Positions 44,061 to 53,230 of a DNA stretch of 64,000 nucleotides are shown here, piece after piece. The translations under genes and the position numbers were made by a program. Each line of letters starts with the position of its first letter. Positions within the stretch are counted from its first letter, which is position 1. The stretch is from Actinomycetota bacterium. Lineage in GTDB: Bacteria > Actinomycetota > Geothermincolia > Geothermincolales > RBG-13-55-18. The notes beneath the pieces are model-generated. The model saw only the letters and a program-made list of their open reading frames with translations. It was not told where the DNA came from and searched no databases. The stretch covers positions 1 to 64,000 of the forward strand of contig JACIXD010000007.1 of the NCBI GenBank assembly GCA_014360645.1, in the 5' to 3' direction.

Positions 44061-44131
44061 TGCTCATCCGACCCACCAAATTATTCATGATATTGTACAT
44101 TACTTATGCGCAATATCCTAAGTTGATTTGC

Positions 44132-45112
44132 TTAATAATCGAACCAAAGTGGTATGCCGAAAGTCATGTTTTTATATTTCCCTTCTGCAACTTTTCTCGA
44201 CTGGATAACTGAAAAAATCCCCATCTCGACAAGGCGGCCTCTTTCAGTCAAATCGCCCTCCTTCCATATTGCAGGCAAGCAGAGAATCGATTTCACCACC
44301 TCGACTCCAATGGGATAACGCCACAGAGGCCAGCGTACTGATCTTAATTCATCATCCCACCCTACAGCCCCAAGGCTTCCCTCTCTTTTTTCTGCGCTAT
44401 CAGCAGAGTAAGTTGGAAACAAGCGCAATGCCTCAAAAGCAAGGCGATTGGCGCCCCATAGAGTTTTAACCCTTCTCTTGCTATCACTAGGGTCTCCGTC
44501 CATTAAGGCATACCTGCGGTCCTCTGCAGGCTCAAGCCTCAATGAGTATTTCTCCCTATCTCCTTCCCATGGGCCGAACAAAGCCCTGTGGTAATCATCT
44601 TCTTCACAACATAGCATCAAGTCGTTTACCGTCTTTAAAAATTCCTGATGTCCCGATCCACTCAAAAGGGCCCAAGGCGTCGGTGCCATTTTCCCCTCTT
44701 TTTTAGGCCCCATTATCCCAAAAGAGGAGATGAGATCCAGCAATCGCCTTTCAGGAAATCGGCACTCATCAAAAGACATTTCTGCGAAATCCAGAAACTC
44801 TTTATTGCTGAAAGTCAAATTCTTTTTCTTAAGATCATTCAGGCTGGAATCCTCGGCAACATCAGTCCCTCTTTTCTTTGCTCTTTTCAGTCTGCTATGA
44901 ATAATCCTTACTAATTCTCTTTCTCTTCCCTCATGGCTTTTTTCAGCCATATCAGGCATATCCACCCTCAAGATTGGGGTTAGTCCTTTCCACGATAACT
45001 TCGATTCAATTCCTTCATCCTTTAATGTAACCATTACGCCAAGGGTGGCGAGGAATCCAAGAGGATTGTCGCCTCTCGGGCCAGTAAGAGTGAACCTACA
45101 CCACATCCTCAT
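44132..45112 (-). CDS. Type I-G Csb3/Cas8-position protein (Cas3-extension family)
   Basis: This gene occupies the slot between cas3 and cas4-cas1 where Geobacter-type systems carry csb3 (GSU0052-like). The protein (326 residues) opens with CRFTLTGPRGDNPLGFLATL and GVMVTL, resembling the start of I-G large-subunit-type proteins, and ends with TFGIPLWFDY. No nuclease motifs are seen. The likely role is in the Cascade-like effector as large-subunit equivalent or as a Cas3 accessory. I start at ATG 45112, which overlaps the cas3 stop by 17 bp; the frame is open upstream to 45319 but that part lies antisense-like inside cas3 coding sequence. Family placement is by context and N-terminal motif. 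Confidence 0.72.
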   Translation of the reverse strand: MRMWCRFTLTGPRGDNPLGFLATLGVMVTLKDEGIESKLSWKGLTPILRVDMPDMAEKSHEGRERELVRIIHSRLKRAKKRGTDVAEDSSLNDLKKKNLTFSNKEFLDFAEMSFDECRFPERRLLDLISSFGIMGPKKEGKMAPTPWALLSGSGHQEFLKTVNDLMLCCEEDDYHRALFGPWEGDREKYSLRLEPAEDRRYALMDGDPSDSKRRVKTLWGANRLAFEALRLFPTYSADSAEKREGSLGAVGWDDELRSVRWPLWRYPIGVEVVKSILCLPAIWKEGDLTERGRLVEMGIFSVIQSRKVAEGKYKNMTFGIPLWFDY

Positions 45113-48080
45113 CCCCCGTCCTCTCCCGCTCCGAGCTCCTGTGGTCTGCCAAACGGAGCACCGCTTCAAGATACGCAAGTCCCCACCAACCATACCTGCG
45201 AACCAGCTTCCAGTACCTTTCAGCAATACCCCGATTAAGAGAAAAAAGCCGATGGTCGCTACTTCCCCAAAAAACCTTGCCGTTGAACTCGAATTTGAGA
45301 ACTGCCGGTTCGGACTCACTAAACACGGGCAAGAACGGCCTTGAGTAACCGTGATGACTTGCGATGAGATGGAGGGCTAAGTCTCCGTCTTGAAGCCCCT
45401 TGAGGATATCCTTTCTTGCCTCCAGCAGCGCCACTGATTGCGCCTCGTGCCTTGCGCCTTTCGGATATCCCGAGCGCATTTCGGCAAACCTATCCGCTTT
45501 CGCGTCTCTAGCTGAGGTGGTAGACTTTGCCAGGAGCTTTCCCGATGTAACAGCAGCAATCTCATTTCCTCTATGGAGCTTTATCTGAAAGCGCGGATCT
45601 GCTTTGCCAATATCATGATACAATGCCGCTAAACACATGGCCTCCCTGATGTCCGCGGGAAGGCCGTCGCTAAACCTCTCGACGATACTCCGTACACCGC
45701 AACTGTGTTCTTCCAGCCCCACCTCTAGATCAGCATAATCCTCATTCCAGGTAGTGCTTGAATCTTCTCCGCGACCCCTAGATCCCACCAGAGCACAAAC
45801 CGGTCCATCGGCTATGAGCCTCACACGTTTGTCATCCAACAGACGGCCTGCTGTTTTTCTAATCCAGCTCATGAAAGCCGTATCTTCTCCAGATGAGCTC
45901 ACATCAATGATCCGTTTCAAGCACTCTTCAAGCTGGGGAGCATCTTCTTCTCCATATGCAAGCATCCTAAGGCCCTTCAATGCTTCCAGCATTTCCTCCA
46001 GCACATGTTGATCTTCCGGCCTCTTTAATTTCTCCTTTACCAATTCCTCTACAGCATACAAACGAAGAACAGGTTTTCTGTACTCTGCAGCTACCATATC
46101 TCCTATATCAGTAACCGGAACCTTTGAAAGTGGGTTCCAACCGAATTCATCGCATCCTCCATAAAAGGATGGAACAACCACCATGTCACCCGGCTTCACT
46201 TCTCTCGCCTTCGCAATAGTCGAATCTTTCAGGCCTCTCCAGCAGAGAACCGGCCTATCCGGCATCCCCACATCTTCGGTAGGCGCAATGCCTTCGATGT
46301 CCCCTGCATCAAGATTATGTCCTTCTGATGTCAAGCCTGCCATCCATCTCTTGAACTCCCATATGGGCACCTGACATCCTTCACCGAGAGCCGGAGGCTG
46401 CACGGCGACTATGTCTACCCAGTGGTCCTTGTTCTCTTCTTTCAAATCGTATCTCCAAACAACTGTTATGTCTGGAGAGGCAGCAGCGTCTCCATGCAGG
46501 AAAGCGGATATGTTCGGGCCACGCACCGGCGGAGGGCTCGTCTGAGCAAGCAAGTCGAGATGAGAAGGAAAGAGCGGCTGAGCGTGATCTGATTCCTTCC
46601 AAAGCTCGGAAACTTCCGTATCGCCAATTTCTTTCTCAAAAGAACTAAAACCAAAATCAACATATTCGTTTTCGCCATTCTTCTTTGCCAATTCTTTGAG
46701 CTTTGACCAGGTTCTGAAGATGGCTTCTCCGTAAATCGGGTCTGGTTTTGCAGCCTTACCGCTATTCTCTCCGACCTGGTTTCTCCTCAGCTCCTTCGAC
46801 TGCGTTTTCTCTTCGTTTGTTTGCCGCCTCATCTTTTTTTCTTTGACCTGATCTTCTGAAGCTATGATATAAGCCGAAGAATTTTTCATTATTCCAAGGC
46901 GATTGAGCCTTCCAAATCTCTGCTGCAGGGAATCCAGTGGGGCAATCTCTGTTACAAGCGCGTCGAAATCTATATTCGCTCCCACCTCAATACATTGAGT
47001 AGAAACCACCACTCTTGGAGGTGAGGGCTTTTCTCTCGAACCAGCGCGAATGAGAGGCATCCAGCTTTCAAGCAGTCTATCACGTTCCCAGCTGCGCGCC
47101 CGCCCCGTAAGAAGGATCTTCCGCTCATGAGACAAAGAAAGCCTTTCAAACGCCGAGCGCGCGTCAGCAACACGATTCAACACAACACCGACTATGCCTT
47201 CTTCGAGTTCAGAAGCAAGCCATTCGGCTCTCTCTACGACCTCTTGCACGATCTTCTTGCGATAATCATCGCCATCTGAGGTGATTAATACTAACTCTGC
47301 TTTTTTTGACGCATTGAGCCTTCTTGCCATCTCCTCGTCTTCAAGATCACGTTCATCTAACTTGAAAGCCGCCCCCGATCTTCCTGGAAGCGTAGCAGAC
47401 ATATTTATCACCGTTATGGGTTTTCCTACCTCAAACTCGGAAAAGCCCTGCAATTTTTCTATCGCTCTAAGCGTTTCACAAAACGGTTCGGAGCAATGAG
47501 CTTCGTCGACAATAAAGAGCGAATCCCTTCCCAGCAATCCCGCGTATATTGGCCAGGCTTTCGGGTTGTTTTTCGCGTAAGACCTGAACAGCAAGCTTGA
47601 GCCCACCTGATCGACCGTAGAAAGGATCACCAGTGGCTGGAGTGGCGAATGAGCCCATTCTTCGTCAATCGCAATCCCTCCCCGCAGTGTCGCTGTCAGA
47701 AGTGGCTTACTTCCCCCCAAAGACATCAGCGAATCCGCAACCTCTTTGAGAGGATGAGAGCCTTCATTCAAGGCTTCCGCAAGGAGCTTCTCCAGCCTTA
47801 ATGCGCGTTCCCGGGCCTCATCTACCACCACACGGCGATCTACAACAAAAACAGTCCTTCGGCGTGCGCATTCGGCACCTGCCGCTAGAGCGAACACCGA
47901 GAGCTCGATGAGAGAGGTCTTGCCGCTCGCAGTGGGAAGAGAAATGTTCTCAGGCCACCTTGAGCTCTCGGCCCCATCAGCGCAAAGCCTTTCTCTGAAA
48001 AGCCTTTCCTGCCAGGGAAAGGGATCGTGATTATTTAACGCTCTAAACCAACAGGCGAATTTATCAGGATTAAGTCTCAT
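45096..48080 (-). CDS. cas3: CRISPR-associated helicase/nuclease Cas3, helicase-HD order
   Basis: A 994-residue Cas3 in the type I-G arrangement, helicase first and HD nuclease last. Helicase motifs: LPTASGKTSLIEL (GKT 53-55), VDEAHCSEPF (DEAH 192-195), the SAT motif in NMSATLPGRSG, and the second RecA domain with VVSTQCIEVGANIDFD and QRFGRLNRLG. The C-terminal HD part has HDIGKADPRF at about 822, then GARHEAQS and IASHHGYSRP, all the expected metal ligands. It unwinds and degrades target DNA recruited by the effector. ATG 48080 overlaps the csb2 stop by 11 bp; upstream in-frame codons lie inside csb2. Codon use is AT-richer than in genes outside the locus. Confidence 0.95.
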   Translation of the reverse strand: MRLNPDKFACWFRALNNHDPFPWQERLFRERLCADGAESSRWPENISLPTASGKTSLIELSVFALAAGAECARRRTVFVVDRRVVVDEARERALRLEKLLAEALNEGSHPLKEVADSLMSLGGSKPLLTATLRGGIAIDEEWAHSPLQPLVILSTVDQVGSSLLFRSYAKNNPKAWPIYAGLLGRDSLFIVDEAHCSEPFCETLRAIEKLQGFSEFEVGKPITVINMSATLPGRSGAAFKLDERDLEDEEMARRLNASKKAELVLITSDGDDYRKKIVQEVVERAEWLASELEEGIVGVVLNRVADARSAFERLSLSHERKILLTGRARSWERDRLLESWMPLIRAGSREKPSPPRVVVSTQCIEVGANIDFDALVTEIAPLDSLQQRFGRLNRLGIMKNSSAYIIASEDQVKEKKMRRQTNEEKTQSKELRRNQVGENSGKAAKPDPIYGEAIFRTWSKLKELAKKNGENEYVDFGFSSFEKEIGDTEVSELWKESDHAQPLFPSHLDLLAQTSPPPVRGPNISAFLHGDAAASPDITVVWRYDLKEENKDHWVDIVAVQPPALGEGCQVPIWEFKRWMAGLTSEGHNLDAGDIEGIAPTEDVGMPDRPVLCWRGLKDSTIAKAREVKPGDMVVVPSFYGGCDEFGWNPLSKVPVTDIGDMVAAEYRKPVLRLYAVEELVKEKLKRPEDQHVLEEMLEALKGLRMLAYGEEDAPQLEECLKRIIDVSSSGEDTAFMSWIRKTAGRLLDDKRVRLIADGPVCALVGSRGRGEDSSTTWNEDYADLEVGLEEHSCGVRSIVERFSDGLPADIREAMCLAALYHDIGKADPRFQIKLHRGNEIAAVTSGKLLAKSTTSARDAKADRFAEMRSGYPKGARHEAQSVALLEARKDILKGLQDGDLALHLIASHHGYSRPFLPVFSESEPAVLKFEFNGKVFWGSSDHRLFSLNRGIAERYWKLVRRYGWWGLAYLEAVLRLADHRSSERERTGDEDVV

Positions 48081-49581
48081 GGCTTTCCTCCGGCAACTGG
48101 CGAAAAATCCCATAACCCCGATGCCTGCCCGCTCCCACAAGAACCGGTCCAGATACTGGCTCAGCAAAAGCCAGCCTCACATGAGCAAAGCAACGTCGTG
48201 CTCTCCCCTTTTTTGTCGGAAGCGGAGGGAAACGAAAAGAAGGGGGCGACCCCAGAATCCAACTGATTGGAGCAGTGGCAACCTCAACAGGCTCGGGAAG
48301 TCCCGCTAACAAGCATGCTTCCCTTACCATCTGAACCGCTTCCTCACCCCATAGATCTTTAGGATATCTTCCGAACACAAAGGGCGTTACGCTGGCCCAA
48401 ACCTTAGCCTGCTTTCGCCATGTATCTTCATGCAGTGCCACGGCTTTCTCAGTTACATCACAGGGAATTAGCGACCATTTGCCCAGGCGGCCCATATTCA
48501 ATTCCCTCACCCTTCCCAGTGCTATCAAGCATTCCTCGCGTTGTTCCCGTGAAATTCCCTCCGGAAGAGCAGCCGCCAATCCCATGATATGTGACCTCGC
48601 ATACCTGTGCCCCACATCAGGAAGGGGAAACAAGGCCATGAATGGGCCTTTCATGGGCTTCGGGTCATTGAAATCGCTGTCTGGAGCGTGACCCGTTATG
48701 ACGCAATTCGGGGGCTGGTCTGCCTCAGCCACAAGCGCACTACGCCATCGCTCAATCAACGCCGCAGTGCATTCGAGAGGCAAGGGGGGGCGCTCACCTA
48801 TAAGGCGAAATACATAGACCTTGTCGTGCTGGCCTCGAAAAGACCTCTTTTCCATAGCAGGCCTGCCATATGTAGCCCAAAGTTTGCTCTGCGGCGGACG
48901 ACGCCTGGGATCAGACCTGTATGCTTTACATAACTCTTCTAACCTTCCTTTATAAGGCACGCGCAACGCCACCGTACCCGAGGGGTGTTTAACCCAGGAT
49001 GGCTCGAGAGCCAAATCTTCATCGATGACTTCGATAAACACGAGAGAGGACGAATGGCCCAGGCTGGCCACAGCTCCCACAAGTCTTTCCATCACCCCAC
49101 GGAAAGCTTTCGGGATTACTACATCAGGCCACCAGAAGAACACTTCGTCTTGCTCGAGAGGCGCACTTGGTATGTGTCGCTTTTGCCTTACTCTAAGGAG
49201 AGCGGTTCCTTGAATAGGCACCGCTTTTATTTTTGATTTACTAACGTCATTCGCTGATTCCTCGCCCCCATTCTTTTCCGTTTTCTTTTTATTTTCCCTT
49301 TTTTCCCCTAGTCCAATCGTGTCATTCACCGGTACATATAGACGAAGAACGCTTGGGCACAAAATTTCACCGCAAGTCACATTGGGGGGCTGCAACTCCT
49401 CAAGCCAACGCAGTGCTTTTTCTCCATCCTCCGGCTCTCCAAGGTCTCCCCATGCCTGCACCAAAGCACAGAACAACCTGTCCGGATGAGGCGGCCATTC
49501 TACTTCTTCCTTCCCCTGCCCCCCTCTGACATCCGCAGCAGTGACGGAACCGCGAAGATATACGACTCTCAGACCGAACAT
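48070..49581 (-). CDS. csb2: Csb2, fused Cas5-Cas6 protein of type I-G
   Basis: A 503-residue RAMP protein of the GSU0054/Csb2 family. It starts GLRVVYLRGSVTAADVRGGQ and continues EEVEWPPHPDRLFCALVQAW, the Cas5-like N-terminal strand and helix, and ends RCFAHVRLAFAEPVSGPVLV then GAGRHRGYGIFRQL, the glycine-rich Cas6-like loop. No separate cas6 exists in the locus, so this protein is expected to cut the repeat at the base of its 8-bp hairpin and to stay on the crRNA 5' end. ATG 49581 follows the csb1 stop by four bases. The frame is open to 49635 but those 18 codons overlap csb1. Confidence 0.92.
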   Translation of the reverse strand: MFGLRVVYLRGSVTAADVRGGQGKEEVEWPPHPDRLFCALVQAWGDLGEPEDGEKALRWLEELQPPNVTCGEILCPSVLRLYVPVNDTIGLGEKRENKKKTEKNGGEESANDVSKSKIKAVPIQGTALLRVRQKRHIPSAPLEQDEVFFWWPDVVIPKAFRGVMERLVGAVASLGHSSSLVFIEVIDEDLALEPSWVKHPSGTVALRVPYKGRLEELCKAYRSDPRRRPPQSKLWATYGRPAMEKRSFRGQHDKVYVFRLIGERPPLPLECTAALIERWRSALVAEADQPPNCVITGHAPDSDFNDPKPMKGPFMALFPLPDVGHRYARSHIMGLAAALPEGISREQREECLIALGRVRELNMGRLGKWSLIPCDVTEKAVALHEDTWRKQAKVWASVTPFVFGRYPKDLWGEEAVQMVREACLLAGLPEPVEVATAPISWILGSPPSFRFPPLPTKKGRARRCFAHVRLAFAEPVSGPVLVGAGRHRGYGIFRQLPEESHET

Positions 49582-49585
49582 TCTC

Positions 49586-50851
49586 TTAGGCTTCCTCCCC
49601 CTTCTGCTCGGATGCCAGCTCTCGGCTGCGAGCAACCACTTTGACTAGATTTTCATTTGGCTTGAGTGTGAGGATGCCTTTGTTCCAAGGCTCATCGTCA
49701 TCTCCTGTGGGCCAGGGTAGCCCTTTTTCCTTAGCATCCCTAACCGCCTGTCGCAAGATTTCATCAGCTCTCCCAAAAGTAAGATGAAAATCCTCTTCTC
49801 CACCGGGATATATCAACGTCAGCTTCGGCTCCTCCTTAGGCACAAGGTCACAGCGAGAACGAAGGCTGAATCCGTCCTCCCATTGCTTGGAAAGGGCGGC
49901 TAGAGCAAGCGCCGCAAGGGTGGTTCTCGCCGCAACCTCTGCCCCATCAGTTGAGGTGGGAAACCTTAATCTTCTGAGCGCAGGTAACGAAAGGACCGCG
50001 ATCTGCCTTGCGAATCTTATGGAAACCCCTCCGTGATTATACGCCCCTGTATCCTTATCAATCAGAGAAGGAGTCACATTCCCCAATCCCACTTTGGACA
50101 ATTTTTGCGAATTGCGTCCGGTTGTACCTTCAGCCAGTGCCCACGTCTTATCCTCATTGATATTTATAGGCAGGCTCTCTCCGGCAACCCTTATTAAAGG
50201 GTCAATACGACTAGTCGGTCTCTTATTGTCATCGGTAGCGCTTACGCCGATTATCTCGGATGTCAAAACCCGCTGGAACTTTTCTCCTAATCCACCCCGG
50301 GCTCCGTGGGAATCCCACATGCCGAAGATGAGGGCGGTAGGGCAAAGCCCAAAAAGACCGGTCGCGTCGGCCAAGCTAGCCTCATCCACCAGCCTGCCGA
50401 TCTTGCTGCTCTTTTTCTTGTCTCTGGGATGCCTGAATGGCACTCTTTTCCCATCCTCTTCAATCTCAGATGCGAAAAAAATGGCGTCGGCGATTCGATG
50501 TGGGGCTTCCAGTACCGTAAAAACGCCCACTTCGTCTACCTCTGTTCCAGTGAAATCGATCTGCACCAAGGGGAAGGGACGCTCTCCACTGGTGACACTG
50601 CGATGCCAATCAAGAAGAGCCAGTTCCAGGCGATTGGCCTGCGACTGAACCGAATCGAGCAAGACGCAATTTACCTCTTCCCCGTCTACAATCCTCTTCT
50701 CTCGGGCATAAACGCTCCCCTGATATGTCGGAGGAAACACCTTATCCCCGCTTCCACCCGCCGGCAAAAGATCTACCACGGCCCTGAAGGCATAGGCCTT
50801 GCCCTCCATTGCCTTTCTCAACCCTTCATAAGTCAGTTCCTGTACGCCCAT
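49586..50851 (-). CDS. csb1: Csb1, Cas7-type backbone protein of type I-G
   Basis: A 421-residue Cas7-group RAMP of the GSU0053/Csb1 family, the filament that coats crRNA in the I-G effector. Recognisable parts are FPPTYQGSVYAREKRIVDGE then VNCVLLDSVQSQANRLELAL near the N-terminus, and EAPHRIADAIFFASEIEEDG followed by ATGLFGLCPTALIFGMWDSH, the stretch with RVLTSEIIGVSA and the C-terminal ARTTLAALALAAL. It is the first gene of the cas operon, so the operon promoter must lie in 50852-51111, a 260-bp spacer that also holds the hairpin at 51020-51041. ATG 50851 follows GGAGGTAAGTC. Confidence 0.94.
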   Translation of the reverse strand: MGVQELTYEGLRKAMEGKAYAFRAVVDLLPAGGSGDKVFPPTYQGSVYAREKRIVDGEEVNCVLLDSVQSQANRLELALLDWHRSVTSGERPFPLVQIDFTGTEVDEVGVFTVLEAPHRIADAIFFASEIEEDGKRVPFRHPRDKKKSSKIGRLVDEASLADATGLFGLCPTALIFGMWDSHGARGGLGEKFQRVLTSEIIGVSATDDNKRPTSRIDPLIRVAGESLPININEDKTWALAEGTTGRNSQKLSKVGLGNVTPSLIDKDTGAYNHGGVSIRFARQIAVLSLPALRRLRFPTSTDGAEVAARTTLAALALAALSKQWEDGFSLRSRCDLVPKEEPKLTLIYPGGEEDFHLTFGRADEILRQAVRDAKEKGLPWPTGDDDEPWNKGILTLKPNENLVKVVARSRELASEQKGEEA

Positions 50852-51019
50852 GACTTACCTCCTCGATTCATCTCTTCCTATCGCCTATTTTGTCGTTCTG
50901 CTTAGCATTTTATCCCCACCAAGTGACAGTAATCCCATCCCCTCACACTTGGGAATCCGCGGGGGCTGTCATCGTGCCGGGAGCGCCCGAACGCACCGCG
51001 CCGTTTACCATCACCCCCT

Positions 51020-51041
51020 GCGGGGCCCTTTCGGGCCCCGC
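51020..51041 (-). terminator. Strong hairpin downstream of the TM2 gene
   Basis: GCGGGGCCC and GGGCCCCGC form a perfect 9-bp stem around a TTTC loop. It lies 71 bp past the minus-strand TM2 gene stop and upstream of the cas operon, so it may end transcription from the TM2 side. There is no T-run after it, so termination is uncertain. Confidence 0.4.
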
Positions 51042-51111
51042 GCCGCCGCCGTCCGCTCCCACTATGCCCATGCTTCCTCCCGCGCTCTCCAAAAAAGCCA
51101 GCCCGTTTCCG

Positions 51112-51354
51112 TCACTCCTGAAGTACGCCGCCGCTCCCCTCGGCTGCATATGCCAGGTGCCTCTGATACGCGTAGGTGTTGCGCTCCCTCACCATGGACG
51201 GTATGCGGAAGAGGTCGGCTAACCACATGATTCCTGCATATCCCAGCGTAATGACGTACAACAACGATATCTTCCCCAAGTACCAGCGATGCCCGATAAA
51301 GGTGGGCCACAGCAAATACGCAAGCCAGACCTTCCTCTCTCCCTTGATGCTCAT
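51112..51354 (-). CDS. TM2 domain-containing small membrane protein
   Basis: An 80-residue membrane protein matching the TM2 domain: first helix KVWLAYLLWPTFIGHRWYLG with the conserved GxHRFYLG-like turn (IGHRWYLGK), then ISLLYVITLGYAGIMWLADL and the exit FRIPSMVRERN. TM2 proteins are widespread and mostly uncharacterised. ATG 51354 follows AGAGGAGCG. It sits between the WYL regulator and the cas operon on the same strand. The 261-bp gap upstream (51355-51615) is AT-rich and carries two similar words, GTACGGCAGT and GTATGGCAGT (near 51518 and 51573), the latter inside CTGCCA-ACAGTA-TGGCAG. Confidence 0.75.
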   Translation of the reverse strand: MSIKGERKVWLAYLLWPTFIGHRWYLGKISLLYVITLGYAGIMWLADLFRIPSMVRERNTYAYQRHLAYAAEGSGGVLQE

Positions 51355-51615
51355 CGCTCCTCTCCCTTTCCATATGCACTAGAGCGCATAATTCACATTA
51401 TGTAATCGGTTGAAGCGACCCGCCTTCCGAAGACCCCTAAGAACGAAAGTGATAAGGGCCGCTATGGCGTGACGGTCATACCTTAATGGTTATATTGGTA
51501 CCGCTGGCCTGACAGCTGTACGGCAGTTTTTATCGGGTTATTCGCGGAATTCCAAGGATATGCTGCCAACAGTATGGCAGTCTTTGACGGTATTTTGGAT
51601 TTATCCGCCTGGAAT

Positions 51616-52581
51616 TCAGGAGGTGAGGCCGTAGCGCCCCAACACGCCGCGGGCGCGCTCTATGACCATGTCGCGGAGTTCGGGAGGAGCCAACACCTCG
51701 ACCTCGCCCCCGAAGGCCACTACCCAGGAGCAGATCTCGGAAAGGCCTCCCACCCTGAAGGAGAACACCGCGCTGCCGTCGGGCCGGTCCTCGCAGCGCT
51801 GGGAGGGATGCCACAGGCATTCCTTTACGAAAGGAGCCGCCTGCGGGCTGAAGAGTACCCGCACCTCCCGGGGCTCGCCCCGCATCACCTGCCAGGCCCC
51901 GCCCATGTAATCGCTGATGCTGAAGTCCTCGGGGGGCGTAAAGGTCTCCTCAAGAAGGCGCGCCTCCCTGATGCGGTCCACCTTGAATATCTTCACCTCG
52001 CCCCGCAGGCGGCAGAAACCCACCAGATACCAGGCGTTGGAGCGGAAGAGGAAGCCGTATGGGTCGACCCGCCTGTGGGTTACCTCGTCGCGCGACAGCG
52101 CATAGTAGGTCATCTCCACTGAGCGGTTTCCCTCCACCGCCTCCTCCAAAACCTCCAGGATGGGCTGATGGTCCGCGTAATCGACGGTGGGCTCCCAGGC
52201 CGGGCTGAAATGCGCAGCCTCGCTGGATGCGGCATCGCGTATCGCCTCGGGCAGAGCGGCGAATATCTTCTCCATGGCGCTCTGCGCGCCCCGCTGAAAG
52301 GGGGTGCCCTTCTGGCGCGCGAGGATTTCGGCGCCCATGGCCAGGGACAGCGTCTCGTTGAGGTCGAACTGCATGGGCGGGAGGAAGAAGCCCTCGCTCA
52401 GCCGGTATCCCCTTTCGGTGTAGAGGGGAATGCCCGCCATCTTCATCAGGGCGATGTCGCGGTAGATGGTGCGTAGGGAGACCTCGCAGCGCTCGGCCAG
52501 CTCCGCGGCCCCTATGCCCGGCTTCCCCTCGATGAGGGTCAGCATCTTGATCACCCGCCAGAGGCGGCTCACCTTCTCCAT
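51616..52581 (-). CDS. YafY-type WYL-domain transcriptional regulator
   Basis: A 321-residue regulator. The N-terminal winged HTH_11 is clear (LWRVIKMLTLIEGKPGIGAA, ELAERCEVSLRTIYRDIALM). The central WYL domain follows (RVDPYGFLFRSNAWYLVGFC, RLRGEVKIFKVDRI), with the WYL sequence itself intact, and then the WCX C-terminal domain. WYL domains bind nucleic acid or nucleotide ligands, and such proteins often control defence genes including CRISPR loci. Here it lies 1.7 kb upstream of csb1 on the same strand, with the TM2 gene between, so control of the cas operon is possible but unproven. ATG 52581 follows GAGGAGGGTAA. Codon use is GC-rich like the host genes. Confidence 0.88.
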   Translation of the reverse strand: MEKVSRLWRVIKMLTLIEGKPGIGAAELAERCEVSLRTIYRDIALMKMAGIPLYTERGYRLSEGFFLPPMQFDLNETLSLAMGAEILARQKGTPFQRGAQSAMEKIFAALPEAIRDAASSEAAHFSPAWEPTVDYADHQPILEVLEEAVEGNRSVEMTYYALSRDEVTHRRVDPYGFLFRSNAWYLVGFCRLRGEVKIFKVDRIREARLLEETFTPPEDFSISDYMGGAWQVMRGEPREVRVLFSPQAAPFVKECLWHPSQRCEDRPDGSAVFSFRVGGLSEICSWVVAFGGEVEVLAPPELRDMVIERARGVLGRYGLTS

Positions 52582-52859
52582 TTACCCTCCTCGCGCCTTG
52601 CCGCAGGAACATGATATATGGGGTCGCTCACTACCCACCTTCCAGGAGGGAGGGTCGGCCCCAATGCAACATTTGCGTTTCCGACCGCCTTGCCGTCAGC
52701 ACCATAGAGCGTGTAGAGGCTGAGCCCATAAACTTGTGTAAATAGGATACGGCATTTGTTCTTTGACAACAAAAGCCATCACTCTCCAAGATAAGGGAAA
52801 TTTCCCAAAAACCTTTATCTAAAAGAAGAACGTCCTCATACAAGCAAAGTGCACCCGAT

Positions 52860-53230
52860 TTCCTTGGGCACCGAATGGAGAACGAGCTGCTGCGCAAGAG
52901 CTGCGAGGCCAAGGAGTCCTTACGGCAAAGGAGGCCGCGGAGATGAGCGTCCGTACGTCCCCCTCGACCGAAAAGCCGTACGGCATTCTGCGCACCTGCA
53001 TCGCCTGAGGTATACCGCGTTCCACCTTCTACGCCCGCACATGCCCCAGCCCGTGTTCCTCGAGGGTGATTCCACGCCGGAGAGGAGAAAGCCCGGCCCC
53101 AAGACGGAGCTATCCGACGCCGAGCCTCTCTCCCGCATCCATGACGACCTGGCCTTCTCTCTTTTTTGTGGCGAGGGCCACCGCAAGGTGTGGGCAAGCC
53201 TGCGCTACGTGAGCGGCTTGAAGGGGTAGA
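52860..53230 (+). pseudogene. IS3-family transposase remnant, frameshifted
   Basis: Plus-strand fragments of an IS3-type transposase are split over several frames. One frame reads ENELLRKSCEAKESLRQRRP, the end of OrfA. A second reads SVRTSPSTEKPYGILRTCIA, then a stop, then GIPRSTFYAR, the start of OrfB. A third reads RRKPGPKTELSDAEPLSRIH and continues SLFCGEGHRKVWASLRYV, the conserved HTH-like region just before the integrase core. No DDE catalytic domain remains, because the sequence breaks into another element at about 53215. It is inactive. The 1.1-kb gap 52582-53714 otherwise holds no intact gene. Confidence 0.7.

Noticed and set aside
50943-51149. Minus-strand 68-codon frame overlapping the TM2 gene end
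   Set aside because: Gly/Ala-rich, overlaps a better gene, includes the GC hairpin at 51020 and has no ribosome binding site.
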